Positions 29,017 to 38,600 of a stretch of DNA of 64,000 nt are shown here, one piece after another; the first letter of the stretch is position 1; the number at the start of each line of letters is the position of its first letter. The position numbers were made by a program, and so were the translations under genes. The notes beneath the pieces were generated by a model. It made no database searches and had not been told where the DNA came from. It worked only from the letters and a program-made list of their open reading frames with translations. Source of the DNA: Sedimenticola selenatireducens DSM 17993 (GTDB lineage Bacteria; Pseudomonadota; Gammaproteobacteria; Chromatiales; Chromatiaceae); assembly GCF_000428045.1 (NCBI RefSeq), contig NZ_ATZE01000012.1:122410-186409 (forward strand), written 5' to 3'.

Positions 29017-29660
29017 GCTTTATCCCATAGGTAGTAGACGCCGGGTCCGGTGCCCAGTTCTTCGTTCTGAAGGAAGCTTTTGGTCTCCTTGAGCAGCCGC
29101 GACAGGTTGCTGTCGGGATCGTCCAGATCACCAAACACCATTGCCCCGGAGATACAGGAGTTTACGCAGGCCGGGGTCACCTCATGATCCACACCCGGGA
29201 TCTGGCCGGTCTCTGCTGCCAGATCGATACGCTCGATACAGAAGGTGCACTTGGTCGCCACATTGATACGTTCCGGATCAAACATCGCCTGTTCATTCGC
29301 CATCGGTTGGTCGCCATAGGCGAAGCGCGCCTCATGCACGATGGAACGCGCCTCATAGGGACAGGCCATGATGCAGTTGGCGCAGCCGATACAGAGATCG
29401 TACTTGATCTCCACCAGGCCATCCGCACGCTTGCGGGTGGCCGTGGTCGGGCACACCTCTTCGCAGGGTGGCTCATCGCAATGCATACAGGCGACCGGCA
29501 TGAAGCTGCGCCGCACGTCGGGAAATTCACCGCTCTCCACGTCCAGCACCCGGCGCCATTGCACACCGGGTGGAGTGGCATTTTTCTGCTTGCAGGCTGC
29601 GGTACAGGTCTGGCAGCCGACACAGCGGCGCAGGTCCACGGCCATGGCATAACGGGTCAT
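29013..29660 (-). CDS. Four-cluster ferredoxin subunit of the molybdoenzyme
   Basis: 215 residues from ATG 29660, behind GGAGGTG; the frame is open further upstream but that part lies inside the catalytic gene. Sixteen cysteines make four [4Fe-4S] motifs: CVGCQTCTAAC, CMHCDEPPCEEVC, CIGCANCIMAC and a CTFC ... CVNSC pair. This is the DmsB/PsrB/PhsB type of electron-transfer subunit. It overlaps the catalytic gene by four bases at its start and the anchor gene by four at its end. No Tat signal is present, in keeping with a cytoplasmic enzyme. Confidence 0.92.
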   Translation of the reverse strand: MTRYAMAVDLRRCVGCQTCTAACKQKNATPPGVQWRRVLDVESGEFPDVRRSFMPVACMHCDEPPCEEVCPTTATRKRADGLVEIKYDLCIGCANCIMACPYEARSIVHEARFAYGDQPMANEQAMFDPERINVATKCTFCIERIDLAAETGQIPGVDHEVTPACVNSCISGAMVFGDLDDPDSNLSRLLKETKSFLQNEELGTGPGVYYLWDKA

Positions 29661-32419
29661 TGGACACCTCCGGCAACCTTGCTGATGCTGACGCGGACAA
29701 TGTCGGCCCCGGAGCCGGTGGCGTCGGTCAGCTCCAGCGACATCGGGGCGATGGTGTTGAGACTGGGCATCTCCAGCCCCTTGGCATAGGGGGTGGCCCA
29801 GTGGTCGAACTGGCCGACGATCACCAGGGTATCGGGGCGTACCCCGGCCACCAGTTCGGCGCGTCCATAGGTGACACCGATATGAGAACGGATGGCGACC
29901 CGGTCGCCATCGGCGATACCCAGTTTCCCGGCACTGCGGTTGTTCATGATCACCCCGGTATGGCCACGCACGTTCTGTGACACCTCGCGCATCAGCTGGA
30001 TGCTGACGTTGGCGCCGGTATGGTACTGCATGCTCTTGGTCGCCAGCAGCCAGAACGGGTAGTCGGCCGGATCGGCGCCTTCGTTGATCAGCGCCCGCTC
30101 CCAGCGGCCGGGAATATCGTGCCACTCCGGCAAGGCCGAGTACTCGGAGAGCTGGGCGTCCCACCAGGCGATCTGTTTCTCATGCAGCCGGTTGCCCAGC
30201 TCCTTGCCGATGCGCAGCAGGCGCTCCTGGTAGGGCATCTCGAAACGCAGGCCCTGGGCTCTCAAGGTCGGATAGAGATACCAACTCTTTTGCGATGTCT
30301 CTTTCAGGTAGAGGCCGTTCTGTCTGAACCACTCCAGGTCCTTCACATCCCGGCTGTCGCTGAGCTGGGCGCTGGCCGCCTTGCAGACCGCATCCCAGAT
30401 CTGCTCCGGTGGATTGACCGTCTCCGTATCCAGGGAGAAGTCATAGCCGTCGCCCTTCAGCGGTGCCACCCCGCCGGCACCGCGATTGATTGCGCTGTTG
30501 TACTTCTCCAGCAGACCGGTGCGACACGCCAGTTCGGTGGATATCCAGGTGAAGTCCCTCGCCTCGCCCTGGGGCTCGACCACCTTTTGGCGCAGCAGCG
30601 CTCCCTGGTGTTTCCAGAACTGCTCCACAAATTTGGTACCACCCACCGGGATCAGCTGGGTCGCCTCCAGGTCGGTCGCCTCCGGCAACAGCAGGTCGGC
30701 CATCCAGTTGGTCTCGTCCACCGTGTAGGCAAAACAGACGGTGTAGGGGAACTGGGCGATCGAGTCATTCAGACTGCGGGTATCCCAAAACGAAATCGCC
30801 GGGTTGGAACGGAACACGAACCAGATATCCGGCAGGGTCGGCTGCGGCAGGTTGAAATTTTCCGGCTGTTCGCGCTGGAACATCCAGGCCAGCTGGGTCG
30901 GCCCCAGCGCCTGACTCCAGGCGGAGCTGCCGACAATCGGCACCAGGGTACGATGGGCATTGCGCCCGGTTGGCTCGGCCACCCAGTTGGCCTTGTCGGT
31001 GGGGTTCAGCTTCTGCGCCATGAAGCCATCCTCACCCGGTTTCACGCTCTGATGCCGATCCTCATGCGGACGATTCAGCCGGATGGTGGTGCCGAGCGTG
31101 CCGCCCGGCACCTCCAGCGCACCCACCAGCACCGCCATCAGGGTGCGCGCCCAGCAGCACTCGTAGGCACCCCAGCCATTGTTCACCGACTTGCCCAGGG
31201 TCACCGCCACCGGGCGGTAGGGTAAAGTGTCACCATCCACCTCGATGGTCTCGCCGACACAGGCATTGTCCAGATACTCCCCGGCGATACGACGGATGGT
31301 TTCGGCCGGGATATCACACACCTCGGCTGCCCACTCCGGGGTATAACCGGCGACATGCGCCACCAGTTTACTGAAGGCGGTGATGCCCTCCACATTCTGT
31401 AATTCACTGCGCTGATCATCGGCGTCGATGCTGATTGCCTGTGCAACCTTGAATTTACCCTCCAGCGCCGGCACGACGCCTGGTGTGTCGAACGCCACCG
31501 CCTGCTGCCCCTGCTCATCCCACACCAGGGGTTTGCCGGAATCGGCATCGCGCAGATAGAGTCCATCCGGCCCCACCAGGTAAGGTGATGAGGTGACATC
31601 ACGCAGGAACGGCCGGTCCAACCGATCATTTGCATGCTCATGCAGCAGACAGTGGATCAGGGCGAACAGGAAGGCGGCGTCGGTCTTGGGCCGGATCGGC
31701 ACCCACTCGGATGACGTGGACCCGGTGATGGACTGGTGCGGCTCCACCTGAATCCGCTTGTAGCCGCGCACCCGGGCATCGGCATGGCGGGCGACGGCGC
31801 AGGGACCGCCGGTGGCATCCACATTGCTGCCGATGGAGAGCACGAAGCGGGTATTCGGGGTATCCGCCGCGACGGTAAAGGCGCGATGCCAGAACTCCCC
31901 ATAGAGATGCTCGGAGTGAACACATTTGACGCCCTGACCGGAACCGAAACTGAAGTCAATCGGTCCGCCCCAGGAGGCGAGAAAGGCCGGAAAGGTCCCC
32001 ATGTAGTAAGCCGGCGTACCGCCATGACCGAAGGTAGCGGCTACCCGGGGCATTCCGGCCTGATCAACCAGGCCCCGCTCACGAATGCCATTGAGCTTGT
32101 CACTCAACAGCGTCAGCGCCTCATCCCAGGAGATCGGCTCAAACCCTGGATCCTCCTTCATCCCTTTTTTGGGATTGGTACGCTTCATCGGCTGCAGGAT
32201 ACGGTTGGGGTTGTAGGTCTTCTGCACCAGGCCATATGCCTTGACGCAGGGGCGGCCACGACCGGGGTGGGTCTGTTCTGCATCGAAGTTGGGCATCACC
32301 TGGGTAGCCACCCCGTCCACCACCTCAACCCGCATGGGATCGGGACCGGAGACGCAGTTATAACAGTAGGTCGGCACCGTTGTTTTTTCGGCGCTGTTTT
32401 GCTTTATCGGGTTATCCAT
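29657..32419 (-). CDS. DMSO reductase-family molybdopterin oxidoreductase, catalytic subunit
   Basis: 920 residues. Domains in order: an N-terminal cluster-binding segment, then the Mo-bis-MGD domains (FELISWDEAL-like PISWDEALTLL near 95-105; GSNVDATGGP) and a C-terminal dinucleotide-binding domain. Cys166 in GVKCVHSEH is the likely Mo ligand, as in the polysulfide/thiosulfate reductase branch. The N-terminal cluster has C19, C22 and C58, but the usual third Cys is missing; the segment reads CYNCVSGPDPM with Asp27 nearby. There is no Tat signal. Its start overlaps the fdhD stop by one base (TAATG). The cytoplasmic three-subunit plan and the neighbouring 4-hydroxybenzoyl-CoA reductase fit a phenylacetyl-CoA:acceptor oxidoreductase (PadBCD). 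Other substrates (sulfur oxyanions, formate) are not ruled out. Confidence 0.85.
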   Translation of the reverse strand: MDNPIKQNSAEKTTVPTYCYNCVSGPDPMRVEVVDGVATQVMPNFDAEQTHPGRGRPCVKAYGLVQKTYNPNRILQPMKRTNPKKGMKEDPGFEPISWDEALTLLSDKLNGIRERGLVDQAGMPRVAATFGHGGTPAYYMGTFPAFLASWGGPIDFSFGSGQGVKCVHSEHLYGEFWHRAFTVAADTPNTRFVLSIGSNVDATGGPCAVARHADARVRGYKRIQVEPHQSITGSTSSEWVPIRPKTDAAFLFALIHCLLHEHANDRLDRPFLRDVTSSPYLVGPDGLYLRDADSGKPLVWDEQGQQAVAFDTPGVVPALEGKFKVAQAISIDADDQRSELQNVEGITAFSKLVAHVAGYTPEWAAEVCDIPAETIRRIAGEYLDNACVGETIEVDGDTLPYRPVAVTLGKSVNNGWGAYECCWARTLMAVLVGALEVPGGTLGTTIRLNRPHEDRHQSVKPGEDGFMAQKLNPTDKANWVAEPTGRNAHRTLVPIVGSSAWSQALGPTQLAWMFQREQPENFNLPQPTLPDIWFVFRSNPAISFWDTRSLNDSIAQFPYTVCFAYTVDETNWMADLLLPEATDLEATQLIPVGGTKFVEQFWKHQGALLRQKVVEPQGEARDFTWISTELACRTGLLEKYNSAINRGAGGVAPLKGDGYDFSLDTETVNPPEQIWDAVCKAASAQLSDSRDVKDLEWFRQNGLYLKETSQKSWYLYPTLRAQGLRFEMPYQERLLRIGKELGNRLHEKQIAWWDAQLSEYSALPEWHDIPGRWERALINEGADPADYPFWLLATKSMQYHTGANVSIQLMREVSQNVRGHTGVIMNNRSAGKLGIADGDRVAIRSHIGVTYGRAELVAGVRPDTLVIVGQFDHWATPYAKGLEMPSLNTIAPMSLELTDATGSGADIVRVSISKVAGGVQ

Positions 32420-33237
32420 TAAATGATCCGCTCGGGGTGGGAGTAGACACAGAGACTGGCATTGCGGGCGAAGCCGATCAGGGTGATCCCCTGCTCTTCC
32501 GCCAGACGGATAGCCATACCGGTAGGGCCGGAGACCGCGGCCACCACTGAGATACCGCAGGCGGCGGCCTTCTGGACGATTTCATAACTGGCCCGGCTGG
32601 TCATGATCAGCATGCCGTCACGCAGTGTGTGGCCACCCACCAGACAGTGGCCCACCAGTTTATCGAGGGCGTTATGGCGACCCACATCCTCACGCAGGGC
32701 AATAATATTGCCCTCCGGGTCGCACCAGGCGGCGGCATGCACCGAACCGGTCTTGTTGAACAGGTGCTGCTGGCTGTTGATGTGATCCAGCGCCAGCCGT
32801 AATGCCGTGCTACTGATCTGCTGGCCGTTCTGCAGGGGATCGAGGGTACAGGCCATCTGTGCCAGACTCTCCTTGCCACAGATTCCGCAACCGGTGCGCC
32901 CGGCCAGGGCGCGGCGTTGTGCTTTCAGCGCCCAGAAACGGGACTGGGCAATCTCCAGTTCAACCTGGATACCCTCGTCCAGCTCCGTCACCTCGATGTC
33001 ATAGATTTCATGGGGTTGTTCGACAATACATTCGGTGAGGGTGAAGCCACGGGCAAAATCCTCCAGATGCTGCGGGCTGCACATCATCACCACATGGGAA
33101 AGGCCATTATAAACCAGTGCCACGGGGACCTCTTCGGCTACCCAATCATCGGAAACCGCCACCGCACCGGCATGCCACCGGTTGACCTGGTACTGCTTCA
33201 TCGCATCGGCCATTACGGCCATTTTCTGCATCAGCAC
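32419..33237 (-). CDS. fdhD: FdhD-like sulfurtransferase for molybdoenzyme maturation
   Basis: 272 residues. It has the FdhD Cys pair in GRTGCGICGKES (near residue 115), the VGRHNALDKLVG segment and TSRASYEIVQKAAACG. FdhD carries sulfur from IscS to the Mo-bis-MGD cofactor; it was first known from formate dehydrogenases. As the first gene of a four-gene operon it very probably serves the catalytic subunit immediately downstream. The start is not certain; Met codons at residues 1, 3, 6, 9 and 13 all lie in frame, and GGAGGCGGGTG precedes the first. Confidence 0.93.
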   Translation of the reverse strand: MLMQKMAVMADAMKQYQVNRWHAGAVAVSDDWVAEEVPVALVYNGLSHVVMMCSPQHLEDFARGFTLTECIVEQPHEIYDIEVTELDEGIQVELEIAQSRFWALKAQRRALAGRTGCGICGKESLAQMACTLDPLQNGQQISSTALRLALDHINSQQHLFNKTGSVHAAAWCDPEGNIIALREDVGRHNALDKLVGHCLVGGHTLRDGMLIMTSRASYEIVQKAAACGISVVAAVSGPTGMAIRLAEEQGITLIGFARNASLCVYSHPERII

Positions 33238-33402
33238 ACCCGCCTCCTTCTGCCTATGTATGGGTTAAACCGAGATTCACCCAACTATAATAATGTTTAT
33301 ATTGATACATAATCTGACTATCTATTCAATATCTACGTATCGTTTTTTATGAGTATTTCCTGAATGAATCATTTTAGTTTCAAAAGATTCTATTAATATC
33401 AG

Positions 33403-33418
33403 TAAGTAACATTACTTA
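33403..33418. repeat. Palindromic operator candidate
   Basis: TAAGTAA and TTACTTA are perfect 7-base arms with a CA spacer. The two-fold symmetry and position between divergent operons suit a dimeric transcription factor site. Confidence 0.45.
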
Positions 33419-33687
33419 ATGTTTTTATTGTTTTTTATGATTTTTTTAAATAATTAAAAAAAGCCATTAGTAAACAATGAAACTATTATCTAAAGACCGG
33501 TAAAATCTGATAAATGTCATTTTTAATATCGTAATGATACGTATATGTAATATTTAAATAGACTATTTCGCATAGATAAAAGACCGCTAACAAGCCGCCA
33601 CTCCCCTTCCCCTCTCCCGCCTAACTATCCTGAAAAGCTGTATTCCCGCCCGCGCATTCCCAGCATTTATGGTTTTCAACAAATTGT

Positions 33688-33715
33688 TTGATATCCATTT
33701 GTTTTGTGTTAAATA
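33688..33715 (+). promoter_or_regulatory. Candidate sigma70-type promoter for hcrC
   Basis: TTGATA (33688-33693) and TAAATA (33710-33715) with 16 bases between resemble -35 and -10 boxes. Transcription would start about 75 bases before the hcrC ATG. AACAA-A-TTGTT overlaps the left end. Confidence 0.35.
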
Positions 33716-33795
33716 TACGCCCCAGCAACTGGATCGATACCACACGGCATTGCTCCAGCGATGAATCAGAGAGGCAGACAAGGGGTGCAACAGGC

Positions 33796-34275
33796 ATGAA
33801 AAAACAGCTGATATCGCTCAGGGTGAACGGGCGCGACAGAGAGGATGCGGTGGCCGACAATATGCTATTGGTCGACTACCTGCGCGACCAATTGGGTCTG
33901 ACCGGCACCAAGCAGGGCTGTGACGGCGGCGAGTGCGGCGCCTGCACGGTACTGGTGGATGGACGGCCCCGCCTCGCCTGCTGCACCCTGGTACAGAGTG
34001 TGGATGGTTGCAGCGTGGAGACTGTTGAATCCCTCAGCCATAACGGTCGTCTCAGCGCCCTGCAGCAGGCATTCCACGAAAAGCTCGGCACCCAGTGCGG
34101 CTTCTGCACGCCCGGCATGCTGATGGCTTCCGAGGCACTGCTGCGCCAGAATCCGGATCCGGACGTGGACGCCATCAAGGGTGCCCTGGCGGGCAATCTC
34201 TGCCGCTGTACCGGCTATGTAAAGATTATCGAATCGGTACAGAGTGCCGCGACCAACCGGGAGATCGCGCCATGA
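33796..34275 (+). CDS. hcrC: 4-hydroxybenzoyl-CoA reductase, [2Fe-2S] gamma subunit
   Basis: 159 residues with the two-cluster fold of xanthine oxidase-family small subunits: [21 protein letters not shown] for the plant-type cluster and CGFCTPG ... CRCTGY for the second. It moves electrons between the Mo subunit and the flavin subunit. The frame opens upstream at 33688, but ATG 33796 fits the family start ([12 protein letters not shown]). It overlaps hcrA by four bases (ATGA). The family assignment as HcrC follows from the gene order and from the HcrB subunit downstream; alone it would only be called xanthine dehydrogenase-like. Confidence 0.87.
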   Translation: MKKQLISLRVNGRDREDAVADNMLLVDYLRDQLGLTGTKQGCDGGECGACTVLVDGRPRLACCTLVQSVDGCSVETVESLSHNGRLSALQQAFHEKLGTQCGFCTPGMLMASEALLRQNPDPDVDAIKGALAGNLCRCTGYVKIIESVQSAATNREIAP

Positions 34276-36584
34276 ACGCACCGCTTCCCAGACTCACCAA
34301 GGGTCCGGTGGGGGTCCGCACCCCGCTGGTGGACGGTATCGACAAGGTCACTGGCAAGGCCCGATACACAGCCGATATCCCCCGGGTGGACGCCCTGGCC
34401 GGGCGTATTCTGCGCAGCCCAATCGCCCATGGACGCATCCTCTCCATCGACACATCCGCCGCCGAGGCACTTGAGGGTGTGATTGCCATCTGTACCGGGG
34501 ATGACTGCAAGGTTCCCTTCGGCGTGCTGCCGATCGCCGAGAACGAATTCCCCCTGGCCCGGGACAAGGTACGCTATCGGGGCGAGCCGGTGGCCGCCGT
34601 GGCCGCCATCGACGAGGCCACCGCCGAACAGGCCATGGCCCTGATTAAGGTCGAATATGAACCACTGAAAGCCTACACCGAGGCGCGCAAGGCGATGGCC
34701 GAGGGCGCCGAGGTGATTCATGACGACAAACCGAACAACGTGCTGCGCAAGGTGCACCAGGAGTTCGGCGATGTGGACGCCGGTTTTGCCCGGGCCGACC
34801 TGATCCAGGAGCGCACCTACCGCTTCGCCGAGGTCAATCATGTGCATATCGAGCTGAACGCCACCCTGGCTGAATATGATCCGGAACGGGAGTGGTTGAC
34901 CCTGAATACCACCACCCAGGTGCCCTACTACGTGCACCTCAAGGTGGCCCACTGCCTGGAAATGGACGAGTCCCGGGTGCGGGTTATCAAGCCGTTTCTC
35001 GGCGGCGGTTTCGGTGCCCGCACCGAGGCGCTGCATTTCGAGATTATCGCCGCCCTGCTGGCGCGCAAGGCGCGCGGCACAGTGCGCCTGACCCAGACAC
35101 GGGAGGAGACTTTCATCGCCCATCGGGGTCGTCCCGATACCGAGATCAAGATCCGCATGGGCATGACCCGGGACGGACGCATCACCGCGGTACACAACGA
35201 GGTGATCCAGCGCGGCGGTGCCTATGCCGGTTACGGCATCATCACCATTCTCTACACCGGCGCCCTGATGCACGGCATCTACAACCTGCCGGCTATCCGC
35301 CACGACGGCTGGCGCGTCTACACCAACACCCCGCCCTGCGGCGCCATGCGCGGCCACGGCACGGTGGACCCGCGTGCCGCATTCGAGGCACTGATGAACG
35401 AGATGGCCGAACAACTGGCACTCGATCCTTTTCAGGTACGGCACGTCAACCTGCTGCAGGCCCCCTGCACCACCCTGTACGCCCAGAAGGTACTCAGCTA
35501 CGGACTGCCCGAGTGTCTGGATAAGGTGTTGAAGGCCTCCGGGTGGGCCGAGCGGCGCGGCCAACTGCCGAAAGGACGCGGACTGGGCATGGCCTGTTCC
35601 CATTTCGTTTCCGGCACGTCTACACCGAAACACTGGACCGGGGAGCCTCACGCCACGGTCAACCTGAAACTCGATTTTGACGGCGGCATCACCATCCTCA
35701 CCGGGGCCGCAGATATCGGCCAGGGCTCTAACACCATGGTCACCCAGGTGGTGGGCGAGGTACTGGGGGTGGAGATGGGACGGCTGCGGGTGATCTCTGC
35801 CGACAGTGCCCTGACCCCCAAGGATAACGGCAGCTACTCCTCCCGGGTCACCCTGATGGTCGGCAACGCCGCCAAGCACGCGGCGGAGCAACTGCGGGAT
35901 ATTCTGATCGAGGCCGCGGCCCGCAAACTGGAGGTGGCACCCAACCGGATCGAGTGCGGGCATGAGTGTTTCCGCATCAGCGGTGAAGCGGACAAGACAC
36001 TGGACTTCGCCGAGACGGTGCGAGCCGCCATGGTGGACAGCGGCACCGTCACCGTCAAGGGCACCTTTACCTGTCCACCCGAATTCCAGGGTGACAAGCA
36101 GATTCGCGGCAGCGCCATCGGCGCCACCATGGGCTTCTGTTACGCCGCCCAGGTGGTGGAAGCCTCGGTGGACGAGGTCACTGGAAAAGTAACCGCCCAC
36201 AAGGTATGGGTGGCAGTGGACGTGGGGCGCGCACTCAACCCGCTGGCGGTGGAAGGCCAGATCCAGGGCGGTGTCTGGATGGGTATGGGCCAGACCGTCT
36301 CGGAGGAGACCCGCTTCGACCGGGAACGCATGATCCACGGCAACCTGCTGGATTATCGGGTACCAACCATTGTCGAGAGTCCCGACATCGAGGTGCATAT
36401 CGTCGAGAGCATCGATCCCAACGGACCCTTCGGCGCCAAGGAGGCCAGCGAGGGGATGCTGGCCGGTTTCCTGCCGGCCCTGATGGACGCGGTACATGAC
36501 GCCACCGGACTGCGCCCCGACGCCCTGCCCCTTACACCAGAACGTATGAGTGACTGGCTGGAAGCCCAGGAGAACGCATCATGA
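34272..36584 (+). CDS. hcrA: 4-hydroxybenzoyl-CoA reductase, molybdenum alpha subunit
   Basis: 770 residues, the usual size for HcrA. The N-terminal aldehyde oxidase/xanthine dehydrogenase hammerhead ([15 protein letters not shown]) is followed by Mo-binding segments: [32 protein letters not shown] and the catalytic Glu727 in FGAKEASEG. The enzyme removes the para-hydroxyl of 4-hydroxybenzoyl-CoA to give benzoyl-CoA, using reduced ferredoxin. Start ATG 34272 lies in the hcrC stop (ATGA), and the stop overlaps hcrB by the same four-base pattern. The family also includes hydroxylating enzymes; the cluster insert in HcrB is what makes the reductase call firm. Confidence 0.87.
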   Translation: MNAPLPRLTKGPVGVRTPLVDGIDKVTGKARYTADIPRVDALAGRILRSPIAHGRILSIDTSAAEALEGVIAICTGDDCKVPFGVLPIAENEFPLARDKVRYRGEPVAAVAAIDEATAEQAMALIKVEYEPLKAYTEARKAMAEGAEVIHDDKPNNVLRKVHQEFGDVDAGFARADLIQERTYRFAEVNHVHIELNATLAEYDPEREWLTLNTTTQVPYYVHLKVAHCLEMDESRVRVIKPFLGGGFGARTEALHFEIIAALLARKARGTVRLTQTREETFIAHRGRPDTEIKIRMGMTRDGRITAVHNEVIQRGGAYAGYGIITILYTGALMHGIYNLPAIRHDGWRVYTNTPPCGAMRGHGTVDPRAAFEALMNEMAEQLALDPFQVRHVNLLQAPCTTLYAQKVLSYGLPECLDKVLKASGWAERRGQLPKGRGLGMACSHFVSGTSTPKHWTGEPHATVNLKLDFDGGITILTGAADIGQGSNTMVTQVVGEVLGVEMGRLRVISADSALTPKDNGSYSSRVTLMVGNAAKHAAEQLRDILIEAAARKLEVAPNRIECGHECFRISGEADKTLDFAETVRAAMVDSGTVTVKGTFTCPPEFQGDKQIRGSAIGATMGFCYAAQVVEASVDEVTGKVTAHKVWVAVDVGRALNPLAVEGQIQGGVWMGMGQTVSEETRFDRERMIHGNLLDYRVPTIVESPDIEVHIVESIDPNGPFGAKEASEGMLAGFLPALMDAVHDATGLRPDALPLTPERMSDWLEAQENAS

Positions 36585-37558
36585 GCCTGCTTAACGAATT
36601 CCGCTTTATCCGTCCCGAGACCACCGCACAAGCGGTCACCGCCCTGGCAGGCAGCACCGACACCCGAGTCCTGTGCGGCGGCACCGATCTGCTGCCCAAC
36701 CTGCGCCGAGGGCTGGTCAGCCCGGGAGCGCTGGTTGACGTTTCGCGCCTCGAGTCCCTGCAACAGATCAGCTGGGAGGATGACCGACTGACGCTGGGTG
36801 CCGCCATCACCCTGGAGGAACTGGCCAACGAACCTCGACTTAATCGACACTTCCCGGCCCTGGTCAAGGCGATTCTCTCTGTGGCCGGTCCCAGTCATCG
36901 GGCTGCCGCCAGCCTGGGGGGCAACCTGTGCCAGGACACCCGCTGTATCTTCTATAACCAGAGTGACTGGTGGCGGCGCAGCAACGACTACTGCCTCAAG
37001 TACCGCGGCGAACTCTGCCATGTGATGCCGAAGGGGGATCGCTGCTACGCCACCTATCACGGTGATATCGCCCCGGTGCTGATGGCGCTCGGCGCGCAGA
37101 TCGACATCATCGGTCCCGGCGGCAGCCGTCGACTGCCCCTGGACGGGCTTTACCAGGAGAACGGCAGCCATCACCTTAGCCTGGAGCCCGGAGAGCTGGT
37201 CAGCACCATCATCCTGCCACGGCATGTCCAGTGGCACAGCGGCTATGAGAAGGTACGGGTGCGGGATGCCATCGACTTCCCGTTGGCCGGTGTGGCCGCC
37301 GCGCTAAGGCGCGAAGGCGACACCCTGGCACAACTGAGACTGGTGGTGACCGGCACCAACTCCATTCCGATCCGGGTCGATCTGAGCCAGTTGGAGGGCG
37401 GGACCTGGAGCGACGAAGCGGCCGAGGAGATGGCCAAGGCGATCCGCAAGGCGGTCAATGTGTTGAAAACCACGGTGACCGGTCCCAAGTACCGTCGCCG
37501 GGTAGTGATGGCCATGGCAAAACGGCTGGTATCCCAGCTCTGGCAACAGGCCGCCTGA
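36581..37558 (+). CDS. hcrB: 4-hydroxybenzoyl-CoA reductase, FAD beta subunit with extra [4Fe-4S] insert
   Basis: 325 residues of the FAD-binding CoxM/HcrB type: [13 protein letters not shown] near 30-42 and [14 protein letters not shown] near 102-115 bind FAD. Between about residues 117 and 155 lies an insert with Cys117, Cys122, Cys138, Cys146 and Cys155. Such an insert with four Cys ligands for a [4Fe-4S] cluster is the hallmark of 4-hydroxybenzoyl-CoA reductase and is absent from ordinary xanthine dehydrogenase flavin subunits. The cluster lets ferredoxin electrons run in the reductive direction. It is coupled to hcrA by ATGA. Confidence 0.9.
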   Translation: MSLLNEFRFIRPETTAQAVTALAGSTDTRVLCGGTDLLPNLRRGLVSPGALVDVSRLESLQQISWEDDRLTLGAAITLEELANEPRLNRHFPALVKAILSVAGPSHRAAASLGGNLCQDTRCIFYNQSDWWRRSNDYCLKYRGELCHVMPKGDRCYATYHGDIAPVLMALGAQIDIIGPGGSRRLPLDGLYQENGSHHLSLEPGELVSTIILPRHVQWHSGYEKVRVRDAIDFPLAGVAAALRREGDTLAQLRLVVTGTNSIPIRVDLSQLEGGTWSDEAAEEMAKAIRKAVNVLKTTVTGPKYRRRVVMAMAKRLVSQLWQQAA

Positions 37559-37568
37559 GGCAACAGTC

Positions 37569-38600
37569 ATGCAACCACTGACCGCAACCACTCCCTGGGG
37601 TCCCGAACTTGAACAGCTGACCGAGTGGCTGGAGTGCGGGGAACGCACAGCCCTGGCCACGGTGGTCGCCACCTGGGGCTCCTCACCCCGGGCGGTGGGC
37701 AGCCACATGGTGATCCGCGCGGACCAGCAGTTTGCCGGCTCGGTCTCCGGTGGCTGTATTGAGGGTGAGGTGATCCGTGTCGGCTTGTCGGTGATCGATT
37801 CTGGCGAGCCCCGACTGCTGCGGTTCCAGGTCGCCAATGACCGGGCCTGGGAGATGGGTCTCTCCTGCGGCGGCCAGGTGGAGGTGCTGGTGGAGGCGGT
37901 TGATCAGGATCATCCCGTGATCCGGCAGATGCAGGAGCCCCCCCCCGCCGGGCCAGTCTGGCGGCTGCTCGCACTCGACACCGGGCGGCAGTGGTTGATC
38001 GAGGCAGACCTGCCGATAACTGGCGAGCCCATTCCAGCCTCAATAATTGAGCCGCTCAACGACGCCATGCAACAAGGTCATTCCCTGCGGTTGGATGATG
38101 ACTACTTCCTGCAAGCCTACGCAACACCGGCCCGGCTGTTCATCGTCGGCGCAGTCCACACCGCCCAGCACCTGGCCGCCATGGCCGGACGCTGTGGACT
38201 GGCACCACTGGTAATTGATCCGCGCCGTGGCTTTGCCCGGGCTGACCGCTTTCCCGATACAGCGCTGGTGCGACAGTGGCCGGACCGGCTGTTCAAGGAA
38301 CAGCCGCTCGGGGCCAACAGCGCTCTGGTGACCCTGAGCCACGACCCCAAGATCGATGACCCGGCGCTCTGCGCCGCTCTCGACAGCAAGGCGTTCTACA
38401 TCGGCGCCCTGGGCAGTCGCAAGACCCACAGGGAACGACTGCAACGACTGACTGAGAAGGGTTATGGCGACCGGCTGCAACGCATCCACGGCCCCGTTGG
38501 GCTGCACCTGGGCGGCCGCGCCCCTGCCGAGATCGCCATCGCCATCCTCGCCCAACTGATCCAGGCCCGTTACCGGAGGGAACAAAATGCAGCGGCTTGA
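37569..38600 (+). CDS. XdhC/CoxI-family molybdenum insertion protein
   Basis: 343 residues. The N-terminal XdhC/CoxI domain has ALATVVATWGSSPRAVGSHM and SGGCIEGEV; the C-terminal Rossmann-like domain has LFIVGAVHTAQHLA and ALGSRKTHRERL. XdhC proteins bind molybdenum cofactor, protect it and help insert it into xanthine dehydrogenase-family enzymes. Ten bases separate it from hcrB, so it is in the hcr operon and presumably serves HcrA. Its end overlaps the next gene by 14 bases. Confidence 0.9.
   Translation: MQPLTATTPWGPELEQLTEWLECGERTALATVVATWGSSPRAVGSHMVIRADQQFAGSVSGGCIEGEVIRVGLSVIDSGEPRLLRFQVANDRAWEMGLSCGGQVEVLVEAVDQDHPVIRQMQEPPPAGPVWRLLALDTGRQWLIEADLPITGEPIPASIIEPLNDAMQQGHSLRLDDDYFLQAYATPARLFIVGAVHTAQHLAAMAGRCGLAPLVIDPRRGFARADRFPDTALVRQWPDRLFKEQPLGANSALVTLSHDPKIDDPALCAALDSKAFYIGALGSRKTHRERLQRLTEKGYGDRLQRIHGPVGLHLGGRAPAEIAIAILAQLIQARYRREQNAAA

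Larger units (their letters stand above)
33238..33795. promoter_or_regulatory. AT-rich divergent control region between the two molybdoenzyme operons
   Basis: No gene is seen here. About 33280-33590 is far richer in A+T than anything nearby, with homopolymer runs. It contains a perfect palindrome-like TAAGTAA-CA-TTACTTA (33403-33418) and AACAA-A-TTGTT (33678-33688). It must carry the promoters for fdhD (leftward) and hcrC (rightward). I saw no clear FNR-type TTGAT-N4-ATCAA site. Confidence 0.7.

Noticed and set aside
29661-30164. Upstream extension of the ferredoxin subunit frame
   Set aside because: The frame is open, but the extra residues are Arg/Gly-rich and overlap the catalytic gene; a good ribosome site and family-typical start are at 29660.
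33688-33701. Possible FNR box (TTGAT-ATCC-ATTTG)
   Set aside because: The second half-site matches ATCAA poorly, so I list only the promoter-like pair there.
34215-36497. A 760-codon open frame on the minus strand
   Set aside because: It is antisense to hcrA, which has clear Mo-binding motifs. Long antisense frames are common in GC-rich genes.
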